A stretch of 64,000 nt of DNA from Boletus sp. NGJ (taxonomy: Eukaryota > Basidiomycota > Agaricomycetes > Boletales > Boletaceae): the NCBI GenBank assembly GCA_019096195.1, contig JAGTXK010000239.1, positions 186,001-250,000 on the forward strand, read 5' to 3'. Shown here one piece after another: positions 34,928-48,661 of the stretch; the first letter of the stretch is position 1; the number at the start of each line of letters is the position of its first letter. The notes beneath the pieces are model-generated. The model worked only from the letters and a program-made list of their open reading frames with translations, had not been told where the DNA came from and ran no database searches. Made by a program: the position numbers and the translations under genes.

Positions 34928-36857
34928 ATGTCCTCCAACATGACTGCGGCGGCGGCGACCACGACGACCACGACGACATCGATCTCTCTACCGCCTGAAC
35001 TCGCCCAACCTGTCGACTGTCTCCTCATCGACAACTTTGACTCATTCACGTGGAATCTCTACCAGCAACTTTCCCTCCTCGGGGCACGCGTCACCGTCAT
35101 CCGTAACGACGCCATACCCGCCGCCGCCCTTGCCCAGCTTGACATCAAGTCCCTCCTCATCTCCCCCGGTCCCGGACACCCCACCACCGACTCGGGCATC
35201 TCCCGCGATGCAATTCGGTACTTTACCGGCAAGGTCCCCGTGCTTGGCGTCTGTATGGGTCTCGAGTGTATCGTCGACGTTTATGGCGGCACGATCGGGT
35301 TTGTGTCCTCTTTTTTTCTCTCCACTACGCTAGACACACGGCTGTGCTCACGGCGACGACAGCTATGCAGGCGAGATCAAACATGGCAAGCTCAGCCCCA
35401 TTCGACACGACGGCCGAGGTTGCTTCAAAGACATCCCGCAGCGCATTCCCTCCACGCGCTACCATTCCCTGAGTGCCTCTCTGAAAACCCTCCCCAAAGA
35501 ACTCATGGTCACTTGCATCACCGAAGAAAGCGGCGTCATCATGGGCATCCGTCATCGCGAGTTCGTTCTCGAAGCCGTCCAATACCACCCCGAGAGCATT
35601 CTCTCAGAGGGCGGTGACGCCTTTCTTCGCAATTTTCTTAGCCTCAAAGGCGGCACCTGGCAAGAAAACCCAGATGCGCTCGTCCTCGACACCGCTCTCC
35701 CACCTTTCCCCTACGACGCCCTCACCCCAAGCGTCGAGAACGCTGCCGAACTGAAAGCTAAAGTGCCCACTATCCTTGAGCGTATCTATGAACAGCGCCT
35801 CAAGGATGTTCAGCATACCAAGTCTCTCCCCGGTAGCTCGTCACATGACCTCGACGCGTATCTCGCCCTCCATCTCGCCCCGCCGCTCGTCCCGCTGGTC
35901 CAACGCCTCAAAGCCAGATCTCCCTCCCTCATGGCCGAGATTAAGCGCGCGAGCCCGTCCAAGGGCGACATTGCACCCAACGCCAATGCAGCACAGCAAG
36001 CGCTCACTTACGCCCTTGCTGGTGCAGCCGTCATCTCTGTCCTAACCGAGCCCACCTGGTTCAAGGGTTCCCTCTTCGACATGCGGCTTGCTCGCCAGGC
36101 CATCGATGGTCTCCCAAACCGTCCCGCAATCCTCCGCAAAGACTTTGTCCTCGACGAATACCAGATCGCAGAGGCCCGATTATGGGGTGCTGACACTGTC
36201 CTCCTCATCGTCGCTATGCTCCCGCACGCACGCCTTCACGCCTTGTATGCCTACTCCCTATCACTCGGGATGGAGCCTCTCGTCGAGGTACATACCACGG
36301 ACGAAATGCGCATCGCGCTGGAACTTGGCGCCAAGGTCATCGGTGTGAATAATCGTAACCTGCACGATTTCAACGTTGACATGGGTACGACGACCCGACT
36401 TGCGGATATGGCACGGGGCGACGTCACTCTCTGCGCGCTCAGTGGGATCAGTGGACCCGAAGACGTGAGGGGGTATGTTAAAGAAGGCGTTGGAGCGGTG
36501 CTTGTGGGTGAGGCACTCATGCGTGCAGAGGACCCGCGGGCGTTTATTCACCACTTGTTGGATTTGCCCTTGCCGAAGGACGAGGAGAAGGATGAGCAGG
36601 TGTTGGTGAAGATATGTGGGATCAGGAGCGCAGATGAGGCGTTGGTGGCGGCTGAAGCTGGTGCAGACCTTCTGGGCCTCGTCTTCGTCCCGTCGAGCAA
36701 GCGGCGCGTCTCCGTAGACGTTGCACAATCGATCGCAAGTGCTATTCATGCCTTCCGTTCCTCACGAAACACGCCTCCAAGTGCAAATGTGAACGCCGAC
36801 GTCGGAGCGGAAACACAAAAAGAAACCGAAACAGCGGAAGAAACCGAAACGGAGAAA

Positions 36858-36897
<40 letters not shown>

Positions 36898-37721
36898 TCA
36901 AGACCGAGACCAAGACTGAAACTGCGACGGGAACAGAAGTGGTTGTGGAACAAGACGTAGGGAACACGCCTTGGTTCGCGAACCATGCGCGCCGACTCGT
37001 ACGTGCGCTCGCACACCGTCGCCCGTTGCTCGTGGGCGTGTTCCAAGATGCGTCGCTCCATGTCGTGCAGGAGACCGTTACGCGTGTGGGGTTGGATCTC
37101 GTGCAGTTACACGGGGCGGAGCCGATCGAGTGGGCACGCTTCGTGGGCGTGCCTGTTGTGCGCGCGTTCCACGTCAGCGCTGGAACGGACGCCAATAGGG
37201 TCGCGACAGAGGCGGACGGTCTGCGAGACGTCACACGCCCCGGGTTGCACGCGTTCGTGTTGCTGGACGCACAGCGAAGCGACGGGCTCAGTGGGGGAAG
37301 CGGGGAAACGATTGATTGGGTACGCGCACGAGCATTGGTGGATGCGGGCGAACTTGGCAGCGAGGCGGTGCTTGCGACTGGGCATGGCGACGAGCGTTCG
37401 CACGAGCAAGCGGCCAAAACCGAAGCCGAAGACGGAGATGAAAACGCAGAGGAAGACAAGGGTCGGCGTGGCGCTGATGCTGATGCTGATGTGGATACCC
37501 CTCATCACGCGCGTATGTCGCTCATCCTTGCAGGCGGACTGGAGCCGTCGAATGTAGCTGAGGCGATCGCGCAAGTGCATCCGTGGGCAGTGGACGTGAG
37601 CGGAGGCGTCGAGCGGGAGGATGGAACAGGAAAGGATGCAGAAAAGGTAAAAGCGTTCATACACGCCGTCAAGGCGCCTCCCCCTGCCATCACGCAGGAC
37701 CCGGACCCGGGGGCAAATTGA
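34928..37721 (+). CDS. TRP1: Trifunctional tryptophan biosynthesis protein (GATase / IGPS / PRAI)
   Basis: Carries three activities of the tryptophan pathway: the glutamine amidotransferase subunit of anthranilate synthase, indole-3-glycerol-phosphate synthase and phosphoribosylanthranilate isomerase. Two exons (34928-35298, 35363-37721) give 909 residues. A poly-Thr stretch near the N-terminus precedes [19 protein letters not shown]; the amidotransferase Cys is in GVCMGLECI and its His/Glu in VQYHPES. The IGPS domain has [48 protein letters not shown] and [12 protein letters not shown] runs from [13 protein letters not shown] (active Cys) through [13 protein letters not shown] and VQLHGAE to [16 protein letters not shown] and VDVSGGVE (active Asp). 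Two low-complexity insertions lie inside PRAI (Glu-Thr-rich, and Ala/Asp/Glu-rich). Domain order is standard for basidiomycetes. Confidence 0.95.
36858..36900 (+). repeat. ACCGAG hexanucleotide repeat coding for (Glu-Thr)n
   Basis: About seven copies of a six-base unit (ACCGAG) lie inside the PRAI domain of TRP1, flanked by diverged copies from about 36825 to 36930. Because the unit is six bases, length changes stay in frame. Confidence 0.85.
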
Positions 37722-38825
37722 AAAGGGAGCGTATACAGGGGATCAGGTATTGTACCAAAATAACAAAGGTTCTATATTTGGTGTATGCTAGGGGTGTTTT
37801 TCTGTTTTGCTACGATGGATGACTATTTTTCCTTGGGCAAATGTAATGCAACGCAACGCAAAGTGCGATGAAGTGTTGTTAAATCCATGGACAACCACTA
37901 GAACCTACCGAGGATTGTGATAAGCTTTCAAAGTCGCAGTAGAAATGGTACAGGGCGACATATTGAGGGGATGTAGATCAGAGTATGAAATCTCACGCGC
38001 AATCGTGGCACGCATCAGAGGTGACCTGGCTGTTCTCGCCTTGCCCTCGAGCCTATCTTCGTTCGTTACTTTACTTGTGTGCTTCGTTCCTCCTCCTCTT
38101 GTAGGAGGTGTTCTCACTACTAAGCGTAGTTAGCCAATAAATTTCATCGGACTCTCATTTCATCTCGGGGGGGTTACAGTATCAGACTTTCAATTAGACT
38201 TACCTGGTAAAGCATGTCATTCCCACGACTCACGAGTTTTTTCTTTTCTTCCTCGCGCTGCGCTCGAATTAATTAAATTAAATTCTCCCCACAGGTATGG
38301 TCGGACTGCCCCGCCCGCTCTAACTGAAAACATATCGAATGCAAAGGTGAGTTGGAAATGCAGAATTTCACATGTACTTGGTTATTGCAATAGTGTCATG
38401 CACATTCGTAACGCCGCTCGCCCCGCAGTGACAGGTTGGGTCTTTTCAGGTCAAATGGCTTGGCGCAGAGTTCAGTGCCCAGGTAACATGTTCCACGAAA
38501 ATCATTGTTGACCTTCTCAAAGGCCAGTGATTCTCGGCTTGCGTTCTAGGCTCAGTTTGACGTCGAAATACATGTATGTGCGAGGGTTCACCCTAGAAGT
38601 CGTACATTTGATGATCTGGGGGTGGGCATGTGGGCACCCTGCGAAGTGTGTCATGACATACGTGGAAAAACACGGTGCGCCCGGCCTATACCGGGCAAGA
38701 TTCCTCAGTTCTCTATTGTGCTTTACAATTTGGTGCTGGCCCGCCCCCTTTCTTATCATCGGCGCTTGCAATCACTTCCCGTACCGCTCACAACCTCTCA
38801 ACGCCGCCATACCTGTCGTTTCCCA
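37722..38825. other. Intergenic stretch
   Basis: 1.1 kb; an A/T-rich AATTAATTAAATTAAATT tract lies near 38265-38283. No gene was recognised. Confidence 0.35.
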
Positions 38826-40720
38826 ATGGTGATGGACGTGGATTCAGATTTCCACGTACCCTTCCACTGTGCCCAGCTCGCGCCAGTGCATATCGCGGGC
38901 TGGGACTACACCTCGGTGCCGGAACTTGTCGTACGTAGCCCCCCGACTTCCCCTTAACCTCGATTACCCATCGCCATTTTCCTCTATCATCTGCCTCCGC
39001 TGTCCTCTACCTACCCTCCACGGGACAGGTTCTCCCTGAAATCGTGCCACAGGAGGATGCTCAAGCCCTCGGCGATACTATTGCCCGTCTTCACAATGCA
39101 TCAAACCCTTCTGACATTGAGCGCTGTCTCCGCGAGCTCGCCCTCGCCTGGGAAGACTACTACCTCCCCAAGTTCCCAGTCCCGTTCTTCCAGGTCAGGG
39201 TTGCAGACGTGCGTGCCGCTGGTGGTTCACTCAGTACCGCGCTGGAACTGTATGACGAGGTGCGTGATGTGTGGCGTAGGTGGGCTGTGATGTGTGATGT
39301 GCCGTTCGGGCGTCCGCGATTTCACTTAATAGGTACTTCACTCGATCGATGCGGGTCCGCAGGGCGCACCGTTTACCGAGTTTGTCGCCAAGCTGCGGAG
39401 CCAGGCTCAAGGGGATGCAGAAAAACAGGGTGAGCTTCCGCGCGAATTCTAGGTCATTTCATAGATCGCATATCTCTCACGTGTCCCATACACTTTGTCG
39501 CCTTATTCCTTCGTGTAGCACACAAAAGCGACAAACTGCAGTTCTTCCAACATTGGAAACATGCACGCGCGTTCGCCAGTCCATTCTTGTGGCCGATGCT
39601 CCCTGCATCTGCACCCGATATCCTTAATACCTGGCAGACGTCCAGGCATCAGAGACAGCTGCTCAACTATAGCTGGCTGCAGGCCATACATATCGATCAG
39701 GACTGTGAACTCACGACTGAGGTATGTCAGCATTAGCATTCATCGTTGCTCGGGAAACATGAGTGACACTTTGTTCGTAGTCCGTTGAGGCATTAACGCG
39801 ATATGGATTTATCCCTTCTCTCGTCCAGTGCGCACCCGGGAGCGAACTGAAGGATCCGGATGCAATCGTGAATACCATGCTCGATCTCGATCAGGTCTGT
39901 ACCCTGTCATCCCCCCTAGATGACTGTTGACTGATACGCACCTATGTTTGCTCACCAAATGATGCGAAATGGATACCGAACCCGACTTCAGGCATACACA
40001 TTAGTTATGCAACTAATCGATCGCGTCGAACAGCTGACAACTGAGAGCATCAAGGCGATCCACAGTAAGCTTATGCGCTCCTCCAAGATCCAGACCGTCT
40101 ACGGCGGCCAGTTCACTGGCGCAGTGCACTATGTCAACGCGGGCCTTACGCGGCAAGCCACACAAAAGTCGGCCGTGGTACGGAGCCACCAATATAACCT
40201 CGCATTTTGTCCAACCGAGTTGGTAGACCAGCAGTTGGATTATATTTGCAAGATGGGGAGGGTATGTGTCGACTTTGTCTTTTCCTTCCCTGGTTTGTTG
40301 GACTGCTTATTGATGCATTCAGCAATACATCGCGCGATGGCGGAATCCGTTTGCCACTGCGGCCTGGATCCACGTCACCTTCACGCGTTGTCATCCTTTT
40401 GACGTGAGTGCCTTCTTATTCTCGACGCCATCCTATCGCCTCATCTCCCATCGCATGCATTAGGACGGAAATGGACGGATGGCAAGGCTACTATCATCCA
40501 TCCCCCTCGTGCGTCACGGCTTCCCGCCAGTGTGCATCTCGCCCATGTGGCGGGGCGTGTATTACGAGAGTATGAACACAGTGAGCGAGACTGTTGACAC
40601 AAGTCCTCATCACTTCTTACCCCGATGCAGGCCTGGGAAGGCGACTACCTGCCCCTGATCAATTGCATGGTTGAGAGCATCAAAGCGTCGCTGACGGATG
40701 TCGAGCGGATCATGGCGTGA
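38826..40720 (+). CDS. Fic (Fido) domain protein, putative AMP-transferase
   Basis: Predicted Fic-domain enzyme that would transfer AMP or another nucleotide moiety to a protein hydroxyl. The start at 38826 (a second in-frame ATG is at 38832) opens MVMDVDSDFHVPFHCAQLAP. Introns include 38931-39028 and 40404-40463, and all exons join in frame to the TGA at 40718. The N-terminal half is unfamiliar. The Fic core runs from VYGGQFTGAVHYVNAGLTR through LVDQQLDYICKMGR and NPFATAAWIHVTFTR to the active motif HPFDDGNGRMARLL; the 40404-40463 intron splits this motif between HPFD and DGNGR. The catalytic His and the GNGR phosphate-binding residues are all present. A canonical [S/T]xxxE[G/N] inhibitory motif was not found before the core; the closest segment (NYSWLQAIHID) lacks it. 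Cellular target unknown. Confidence 0.85.
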
Positions 40721-41541
40721 TATCCTCCGACTCTGCGTCTGAGTCTGTCACCTTCTGGTATCTTGCTTTTCCGTCTTTCCGTTCCCGCCGTGTTTCGCAC
40801 ATCTGCCTGGCTTCTCCTCCCTACGACCATAGGTGGTTTCATCGATGTACTACCGGACTATATCCGCTTTGTTGACTGATACCTGTATCCAAATGATGCA
40901 CTTCATTCGATCCGTCCGACTTCATCGTACGACTAACTTCCGCGGGCAGAACGGAATCAGCAGAAGACAATGGTCCCTTTTTCCTATTGTCTCGTGACAC
41001 CGTGAATCACCCAAACAGGGATATGCAACACTTGCGGGTGTGCCCGGAAAGTAAGTAATGCCCCCTACTCGCCGAATGGCCGCTGTGCGTGTACAGTGCG
41101 TCTACTTCGCATAATCATTAACTTGGCTCGTAACACGTGACACCCAAGCAAATAGCCTGAGACTCCCAGCGACGGGCGTATGTGAAACAGTACACTCAAC
41201 TGTCAAGTATTTTCGGACGTTTCGCGTCGTACATCTGATGACTCCGAGTTCACCCTGTTTACTGTCTACTTTTGACGAGCATGCCACTTGCCCAGAGTGA
41301 TATAGCCGGAAGCGCTTCATTTCCGTCCAACCCAAAGCCTCGCACCGTTCTGGTCGAAACTACTAGAGTTGCCGTATTGCTCCTTTGAGTCAATTCCAGG
41401 TCTCAAATAATAATCCACATCGGGTACGCGTGGAGCTGACCTACAGTATATCAACCCCGAGTCTATTCGCCAACAGGCAAGTCGACTGTATCTACATACG
41501 TCCCACCATCGACTTTCATTCGACACATCTCTCCCTGTGCT
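40721..41541. other. Intergenic stretch
   Basis: 820 bp between two + strand genes; only chance ORFs on either strand. Confidence 0.35.
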
Positions 41542-42646
41542 ATGGTCGCTGACTTTACCCCCATCACTGCGTTCAAAGATCAATTCGGTGTAGATTTCGG
41601 GGTGGCTTATACATGGAACAGGGACCACGTATGCAAGGCATCTCATTAACCTTGGGACCCTCAAGGTTCTGATCCTCGGCACAGATACTCGCATTCCTCA
41701 AGAATGTGTCTGATGATCCAGAGAAATACAAGGCCCCAAAAGAGCGAAAGGCCGACTTTGAACTGCTCTACAAAGACATTTACTCGATTAGAAGGTTAGC
41801 ATCGTAAACCTCATCGCAACGTTGTTTTGTTTTCATTCCAATTCCCTGCCTTCCTGTAGCCCGGATGGGGACATGTACAAGAAATATAGTCCCTATCAGC
41901 AACTCCTGCGCACGACCAATGCTGTCCAGCCGACAAGGCCGATTTCGTGGATCAACGGCAAAGCAGAGACGTTTTTCATCATCTTTGACCTCTTGGGCAT
42001 CTTCATCTCTCTCATGGGTGTCCCCCCCCACGACCCAGACTTTAACGGAGACGAATTACGCCCTTCCGCTCGTCGTTTTGTATGGCAAGTGGTGCAGGCA
42101 GTTGGCGCAGAGTGTCAAATTCACACCCACCGTCGCCCAAATCACGTGGGCTACGAGCAAGGATGGCAAAACGTTTTATCCCTTTCTTGGTACCAGTGCG
42201 GCGGGGTTCGGACAAAAGTCAGAGTGGAAAGAGATTGTACGCAAGGCACGTTGGACCTATCTTCGCGCAATCATGCAAAGTCCGTACGACGAGTATGGGT
42301 ATTCCCCCGAAAGGGGTCCCAGCGGCAGCCCGCCGGAAAAAATGAAACAGGCAGGCACCAACTTTGGGAACTGCGGCGAGACGTATCCATTCTTGTATAT
42401 CCTAACGTATGTGTTCTCGAGAGCGAGAAGTGGAGCGATTTTTCTCATGTTCGACACAGGGATGCTGGCTACCTCCCTTACAGCTATGGCATCGCATTGA
42501 CTGTCGCTTCTACAAAGGACGCGTACAAAGGCGAAGACTACTGGGTGTTGGGACCCATGAAACCGCCTTGCGAGAATTGCAAACAACTGTTGACGTGGTA
42601 CAAGGTCCCGAACCAGAATCATTTCGAGCTCTATCCGTCGTCCTGA
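41542..42646 (+). CDS. Deaminase-fold-like protein of unknown role
   Basis: The start is MVADFTPITAFKDQFGVDFG. After intron 41629-41691 or so come ILAFLKNVSDDPEKYKAPKE and, after another, PDGDMYKKYSPYQQLLRTTN. A further intron is needed near 41950-42030; a GC donor at AAA|GCAGAG with acceptor CCCAG would join GK to TLTETNYALPLVVLYGKWCR, but this junction is not certain. The C-terminal part has NCGETYPFLYIL (Cys at about 42372) and GPMKPPCENCKQLL (Cys at about 42569 and 42578). CxE plus PCxxC is the zinc-binding pattern of the cytidine-deaminase-like superfamily, so I infer a deaminase fold. Similar proteins seem common in agaricomycetes, with no known substrate. It lies directly downstream of the Fic gene on the same strand. 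Confidence 0.6.
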
Positions 42647-43659
42647 ACGACTCATGGGGCAACGTGTGATGCGAAAACGTCCTAGGTACTGCCTGTTTCT
42701 TTGTTGTATCTTGTAACTATGTACTACGTTCTTCTTCCAACAACTTGAAGACTGTGTTCTTGTCGCTGACGTTGACTGGAGTCCTCGAATGACATTCTCT
42801 GTCATCGACCCGTGTCTATCCATACATGTTGTCCATCCTACCCGATCGTCGTGCACTCGCTTGAATCTGAAACAGATCACCACTTCATCAGTAAATTTAC
42901 ATGCATCTTAATCTGGCTTATTCTAGCTAATTCTGCTATTCATTACTGTGATAATGCATTCCAGAACATTAGAAACATCAACAACAACCAAGCTAATCTA
43001 TTTTTCAACAAAATGAGGGTTAGAATTTGTCTCTATATGTCAGATTTGGAAATGTTGTGCAAGTCAATAAGTTGAATAAGACAGAATAAGATGCATGTAA
43101 ATTTACTGATGTTGGTGCAACCGATGACTGGGAGGGAGCTGGTCGGAACGTTTTAAAACATTCCGCAACTGGCCCGGGGCGGGGCGATCCACGACGTTTG
43201 AGTCTCGAATAGCCCATCAGCATGTGGGACTCGTCGCCGAATCGTCGGGCGATCTAAATTTTGAGGGTCACGGTAGGCCAGTGGCGTAACGCTCATGCTA
43301 CATGGCGGTTATTAAGGGGAAATTTACATGCTGTGTGCTGTAAACTCTAGCTAGCCTAAATCTCATCCCTCCATTTCATCGCCAACATGATACAGTCAAA
43401 CGACTATGGGGTTCCACTGCATTTTCTCGGGGGATTTGACAAGCTGGTAACTTATGAACGGAGTTCGTCGTCGACACCGAACTGACGATACAGTAGGATT
43501 CGTCCCTGTGGTCATTTGACTCTGTTCATCACTCTACACATCCACAAGGACCTTTCCTTCTGGATGCGACCGCCCTGGCCGGAACGTTTGGCATATATAT
43601 CAAGTCATAAAAACTCGTTCCAAATCCTCGTCCTCACCCTCACCCTCAGTCCATCACGG
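42647..43659. other. Intergenic stretch holding a MITE
   Basis: Apart from the small inverted-repeat element at 42889-43108 nothing was recognised. Confidence 0.4.
42889..43108. mobile_element. Small MITE with about 35-bp terminal inverted repeats
   Basis: The left end reads CAGTAAATTTACATGCATCT and the right end is its reverse complement. The two arms match over about 35 bp with two mismatches (TTAATCTGGCTTATTC against TTATTCTGTCTTATTC). Dinucleotides AT flank both ends, so any target duplication is very short. The inside is A/T-rich and codes for nothing. The family cannot be assigned. Confidence 0.75.
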
Positions 43660-45089
43660 TCAATCCGTCATATCATGTACTCTCTCGTTCCAATCCAGTA
43701 TTCTCACCACGTCGACCAACTCCGCCGCGCCCTCGTTGTACAAGTACCAACAGTCGACGAGCGCGAGTACATGCAGCGCACGACCCGCCTCTCGCTGGGG
43801 CTTTGCGAGCGCGCGCGCGAGACGTCCCATCTTGTCTGCGCACACGTCGTCCTCTCCATCGCTGTACTCTTTGAACCCTATCTCCTCGAGTTCCTGGTTG
43901 TCTAGCGCCGGCGCAAACACTCCCTGTGGTCCTTCGGTGTTTGGCAAGGGGGACGCGTAGGCATCAACAGCGTCGTAATGAGATCTGAAAGACCTCTGTA
44001 GATTAATTTGATGGACCGTGACTGCTGGAGGTGCCAAAAGGTGTCCGCCCAGAAAGTGGACGAGAAGCGACAATTGCAGAGGATGATATTCCGTAGATGG
44101 ACCGGGGGCACGCGCTGACAGATATGGACTATCATATCGTCGCTGCGCTCGGCGAGAGGTGGTCACGGATGAACGTCCACCACGAGCGGGGTGTCGAGAC
44201 TAGAGTCCTCCATGGACATCCACAGACTGAAATCATAGAAATCGCGATCTGACCCAAAGCGCTGAGAACGAATTGCATCTGCTTTTCCCAGTTTGCTATG
44301 GCTATTGCGCGAATGGGGACGGTGGAGGTGGCCGTGTTCGCGGATGCGCTGAGCCACTGAGAGGGAGCAAAGCAGAACAAAGTCGTCGGCACCGGGGTGG
44401 GTTTTTTGATGACACCCCGATCTGACTTCCGTCGTTGATGAGATCTCGACGTAACACAGGATTGACACGATATCCGAGAGGGGTGCGCGGATGCGAAGCC
44501 GAGAGAGTGAGCGTAAATGAAGCTTCTCGGAGTCTTGACAAGGGGAGCTGGGCGGGCCGCTACGAAGTGCATTCTCGAGATGGAGCTGTATGGGGTCTGG
44601 CATGTGGCCGAGTACGATCTTGAGCTCCGCCATGGTGAGCTGAATGGGAGCGGCCAGGTTGCGCACCCGAAGCCCCGTCAATCTACCAGGGGCAAATGAA
44701 CACCATGGCATACCATAATTTGTGAGATCCAATATAGGAGTGTTTCCGTTGAAGAGGACATGGTTGTTGTCTGCATGAGCCTGGTCGTCCCTATCTGTAT
44801 CAATGTCCCGGCCCAGGTACTTGGGCACTGCGATGCTGATCTTCAGGACGCGCAGGAGAGGCGGTGCTCGCGCGGAGAGATCGACAACGCACGTGAGGTG
44901 TCCGATCACGTGAGTTCGGACCTGAGCATGAGACAACACTCCCGCGTGCATGGCCACGCTATGAGGCCCAGTGCCACGTCTTTCTTGGATCCATAAAATT
45001 TTACGCAGATCCACAACGGTGAGTCTAGGGATCGGGCAAGAAACGCCTTTGTCCACAGTCGTGACGCGACAAAGAATAGTGACTTTCAA
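43660..45089 (-). pseudogene. Broken F-box/LRR-type protein gene
   Basis: The minus strand codes for leucine-rich segments typical of agaricomycete F-box-type proteins: PPLLRVLKISIAVP, PGRLTGLRVRNLAAPIQLTM, HMPDPIQLHLENALRSG, then VHLRNIILCNCRFSSTFWAD and a C-terminal part LDNQELEEIGFKEY and ELVDVVRILDWNERVHDM. A TGA at 44163-44165 interrupts the frame between VVDVHP and PPLAERSDD, and no splice choice I tried removes it in phase. A frame change near 43970 could be a normal intron (about 43916-43977). No F-box is found upstream before the MAP-kinase gene begins at 45389. I read it as a truncated, recently inactivated family member. Confidence 0.55.
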
Positions 45090-45388
45090 CTTTGCGGGAC
45101 ATGCGTGTTAACTTCTCCCCAGGCGCCGCCATCGAAGACGAACATGAAGTAAGCCACACTGAAGGGTACTCAGCAGGTCGGTGCGAAAGCCCAGTCACAA
45201 AAAATTTCTTCGTCATATTTGCAACTTCTACATACATCGATCACAACAACACAAAGGACGAGTAAGCCAAGGTGTTACGATCTACGAGGTATATTCGATT
45301 CGATTCCATCCCACCCACCATATAGTCCACAATAAGAAACATGCATCGAGTCTCGAGTTTGGCTCAAGTGACGCGTGCTGTGTTGAAT

Positions 45389-47298
<1,910 letters not shown>

Positions 47299-48661
47299 CG
47301 TAGTCGTCGAGGGTGAAGAAGTGAAATGCGATGACTGGGACTACGAGGTTACAAGGTGCTGTCAGTGTGGGGAGTTACATATCGATGGCACCAAATAGTA
47401 ACACACATCTAAACAGGACACACTGCCCCGACCCTAATTAACTTCATCGCCCCGGTGGGCGATGCGGCATCAAGGATAGGGAAACCGGCTGCGGAATGGA
47501 CAAGGACTACCGTTGTCCAGCAGGGTCAGGATCACTTTTTTTCGAACAGCGTCCATTTTTGGTAATAAAAATGAGATTGCGGTGCTGAGTCCCGGGTCCT
47601 GGTACCGCTGCATTTGTTCAGTCACTTTGTGTGACTGACAAGTTGGAGTGAATATTAGAAAAGATAATATTATACCTGTGGGGCTGTGTGTTTTGGGAGA
47701 ATCCCAAGTCATGTGTTGCTACATTGGATCACGTGACTTTAGCAACACATCGTGTGGCGGGGCGTCCACTACGCCTGTTCTGTATGACCTTGGACACGAG
47801 CATGAAGGCAGATAACCAGATACGAAAAGCCGTTGACCTGACGATCCCCAGTGCTACATTGGATAGTTAAGACCACAGTACATATTCACTACTTGACGAA
47901 CTTGTTCATAGATCAGAGCACAGGAACCTCTGACCACTTGAATTGGGCCACACTCTGTGAGTCCGCAACACAGAGCTACCCAGGGGTGGTGGTGTGGCAG
48001 AGGGAGTTCGAACTACCCTACCCTCAGGCTGTTCCTGCAAACTCATGTTGTGTCAATAGCTGCATTCATAACATGGTCTTCTACTTTTCGGGACGCATCT
48101 GCAATGAGCCAGCCAAGTGCTGCATTGCTGTTTGCGATTTGAGAATCTTAAGTCACGTGACACGACCCATGAATCTCTGGGCGCGGCACAGCCGCTTCCC
48201 CGCATTGCGTGCACAGCATGTTTGTTTTCCGGCATTTTTCCGACACAGGTATATTATATGATATTATTTTATTTGAATGTGTGTGATGTTGGTCACGGCT
48301 CACTCACCGCCGAACCCCGCTGCCTGGGAGAGGACCCCAGCTGTCCAAATTTAGGACTGTTCGAAAAAAAGTGATCCTGACCCTGCTGGACAACGGTACA
48401 AGGACTCGTGTTGTTTGTGAAAATGATGCAGTAATGGAAGCGACACGTGCAGTTTGTATATCACACATTCCAGGGTGCAGGTGGGCGAATGACAACCGGG
48501 TGTGCTTACCGTAGATCAAATGATATCAAGGGTCGGAACTCGCCAGGAACGGAACTTAAAGCAACGCAAGGCGACTAACGTGACTGCAATAAGCGAGAGC
48601 CAACTGAGAGTTTTGCGAACGTGTTGGGCCATAAGATGGGTCTAGAATCTAAATAGCAGGA
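47299..48661. other. Intergenic stretch largely filled by a transposon
   Basis: The stretch between SLT2 and the 3' end of TFIIIA is mostly the hAT-like element listed separately. Confidence 0.5.
47508..48398. mobile_element. Non-autonomous hAT-like DNA transposon (about 0.9 kb)
   Basis: The ends are 42-bp terminal inverted repeats that match perfectly by eye (47508-47549 and 48357-48398), starting TACCGTTGTCCAGCAGGGTC. They are flanked by CAAGGAC on both sides (47501-47507 and 48399-48405); with the neighbouring A this is 7-8 bp, the target-duplication size of hAT elements. The inside has no transposase frame but carries CACGTGA motifs near both ends (about 47730 and 48155). The perfect repeats suggest recent movement. 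Confidence 0.85.

Noticed and set aside
36746-37459. 237-codon minus-strand ORF rich in Ser/Val
   Set aside because: Antisense shadow of the TRP1 PRAI domain, including the reverse reading of its Glu-Thr repeat.
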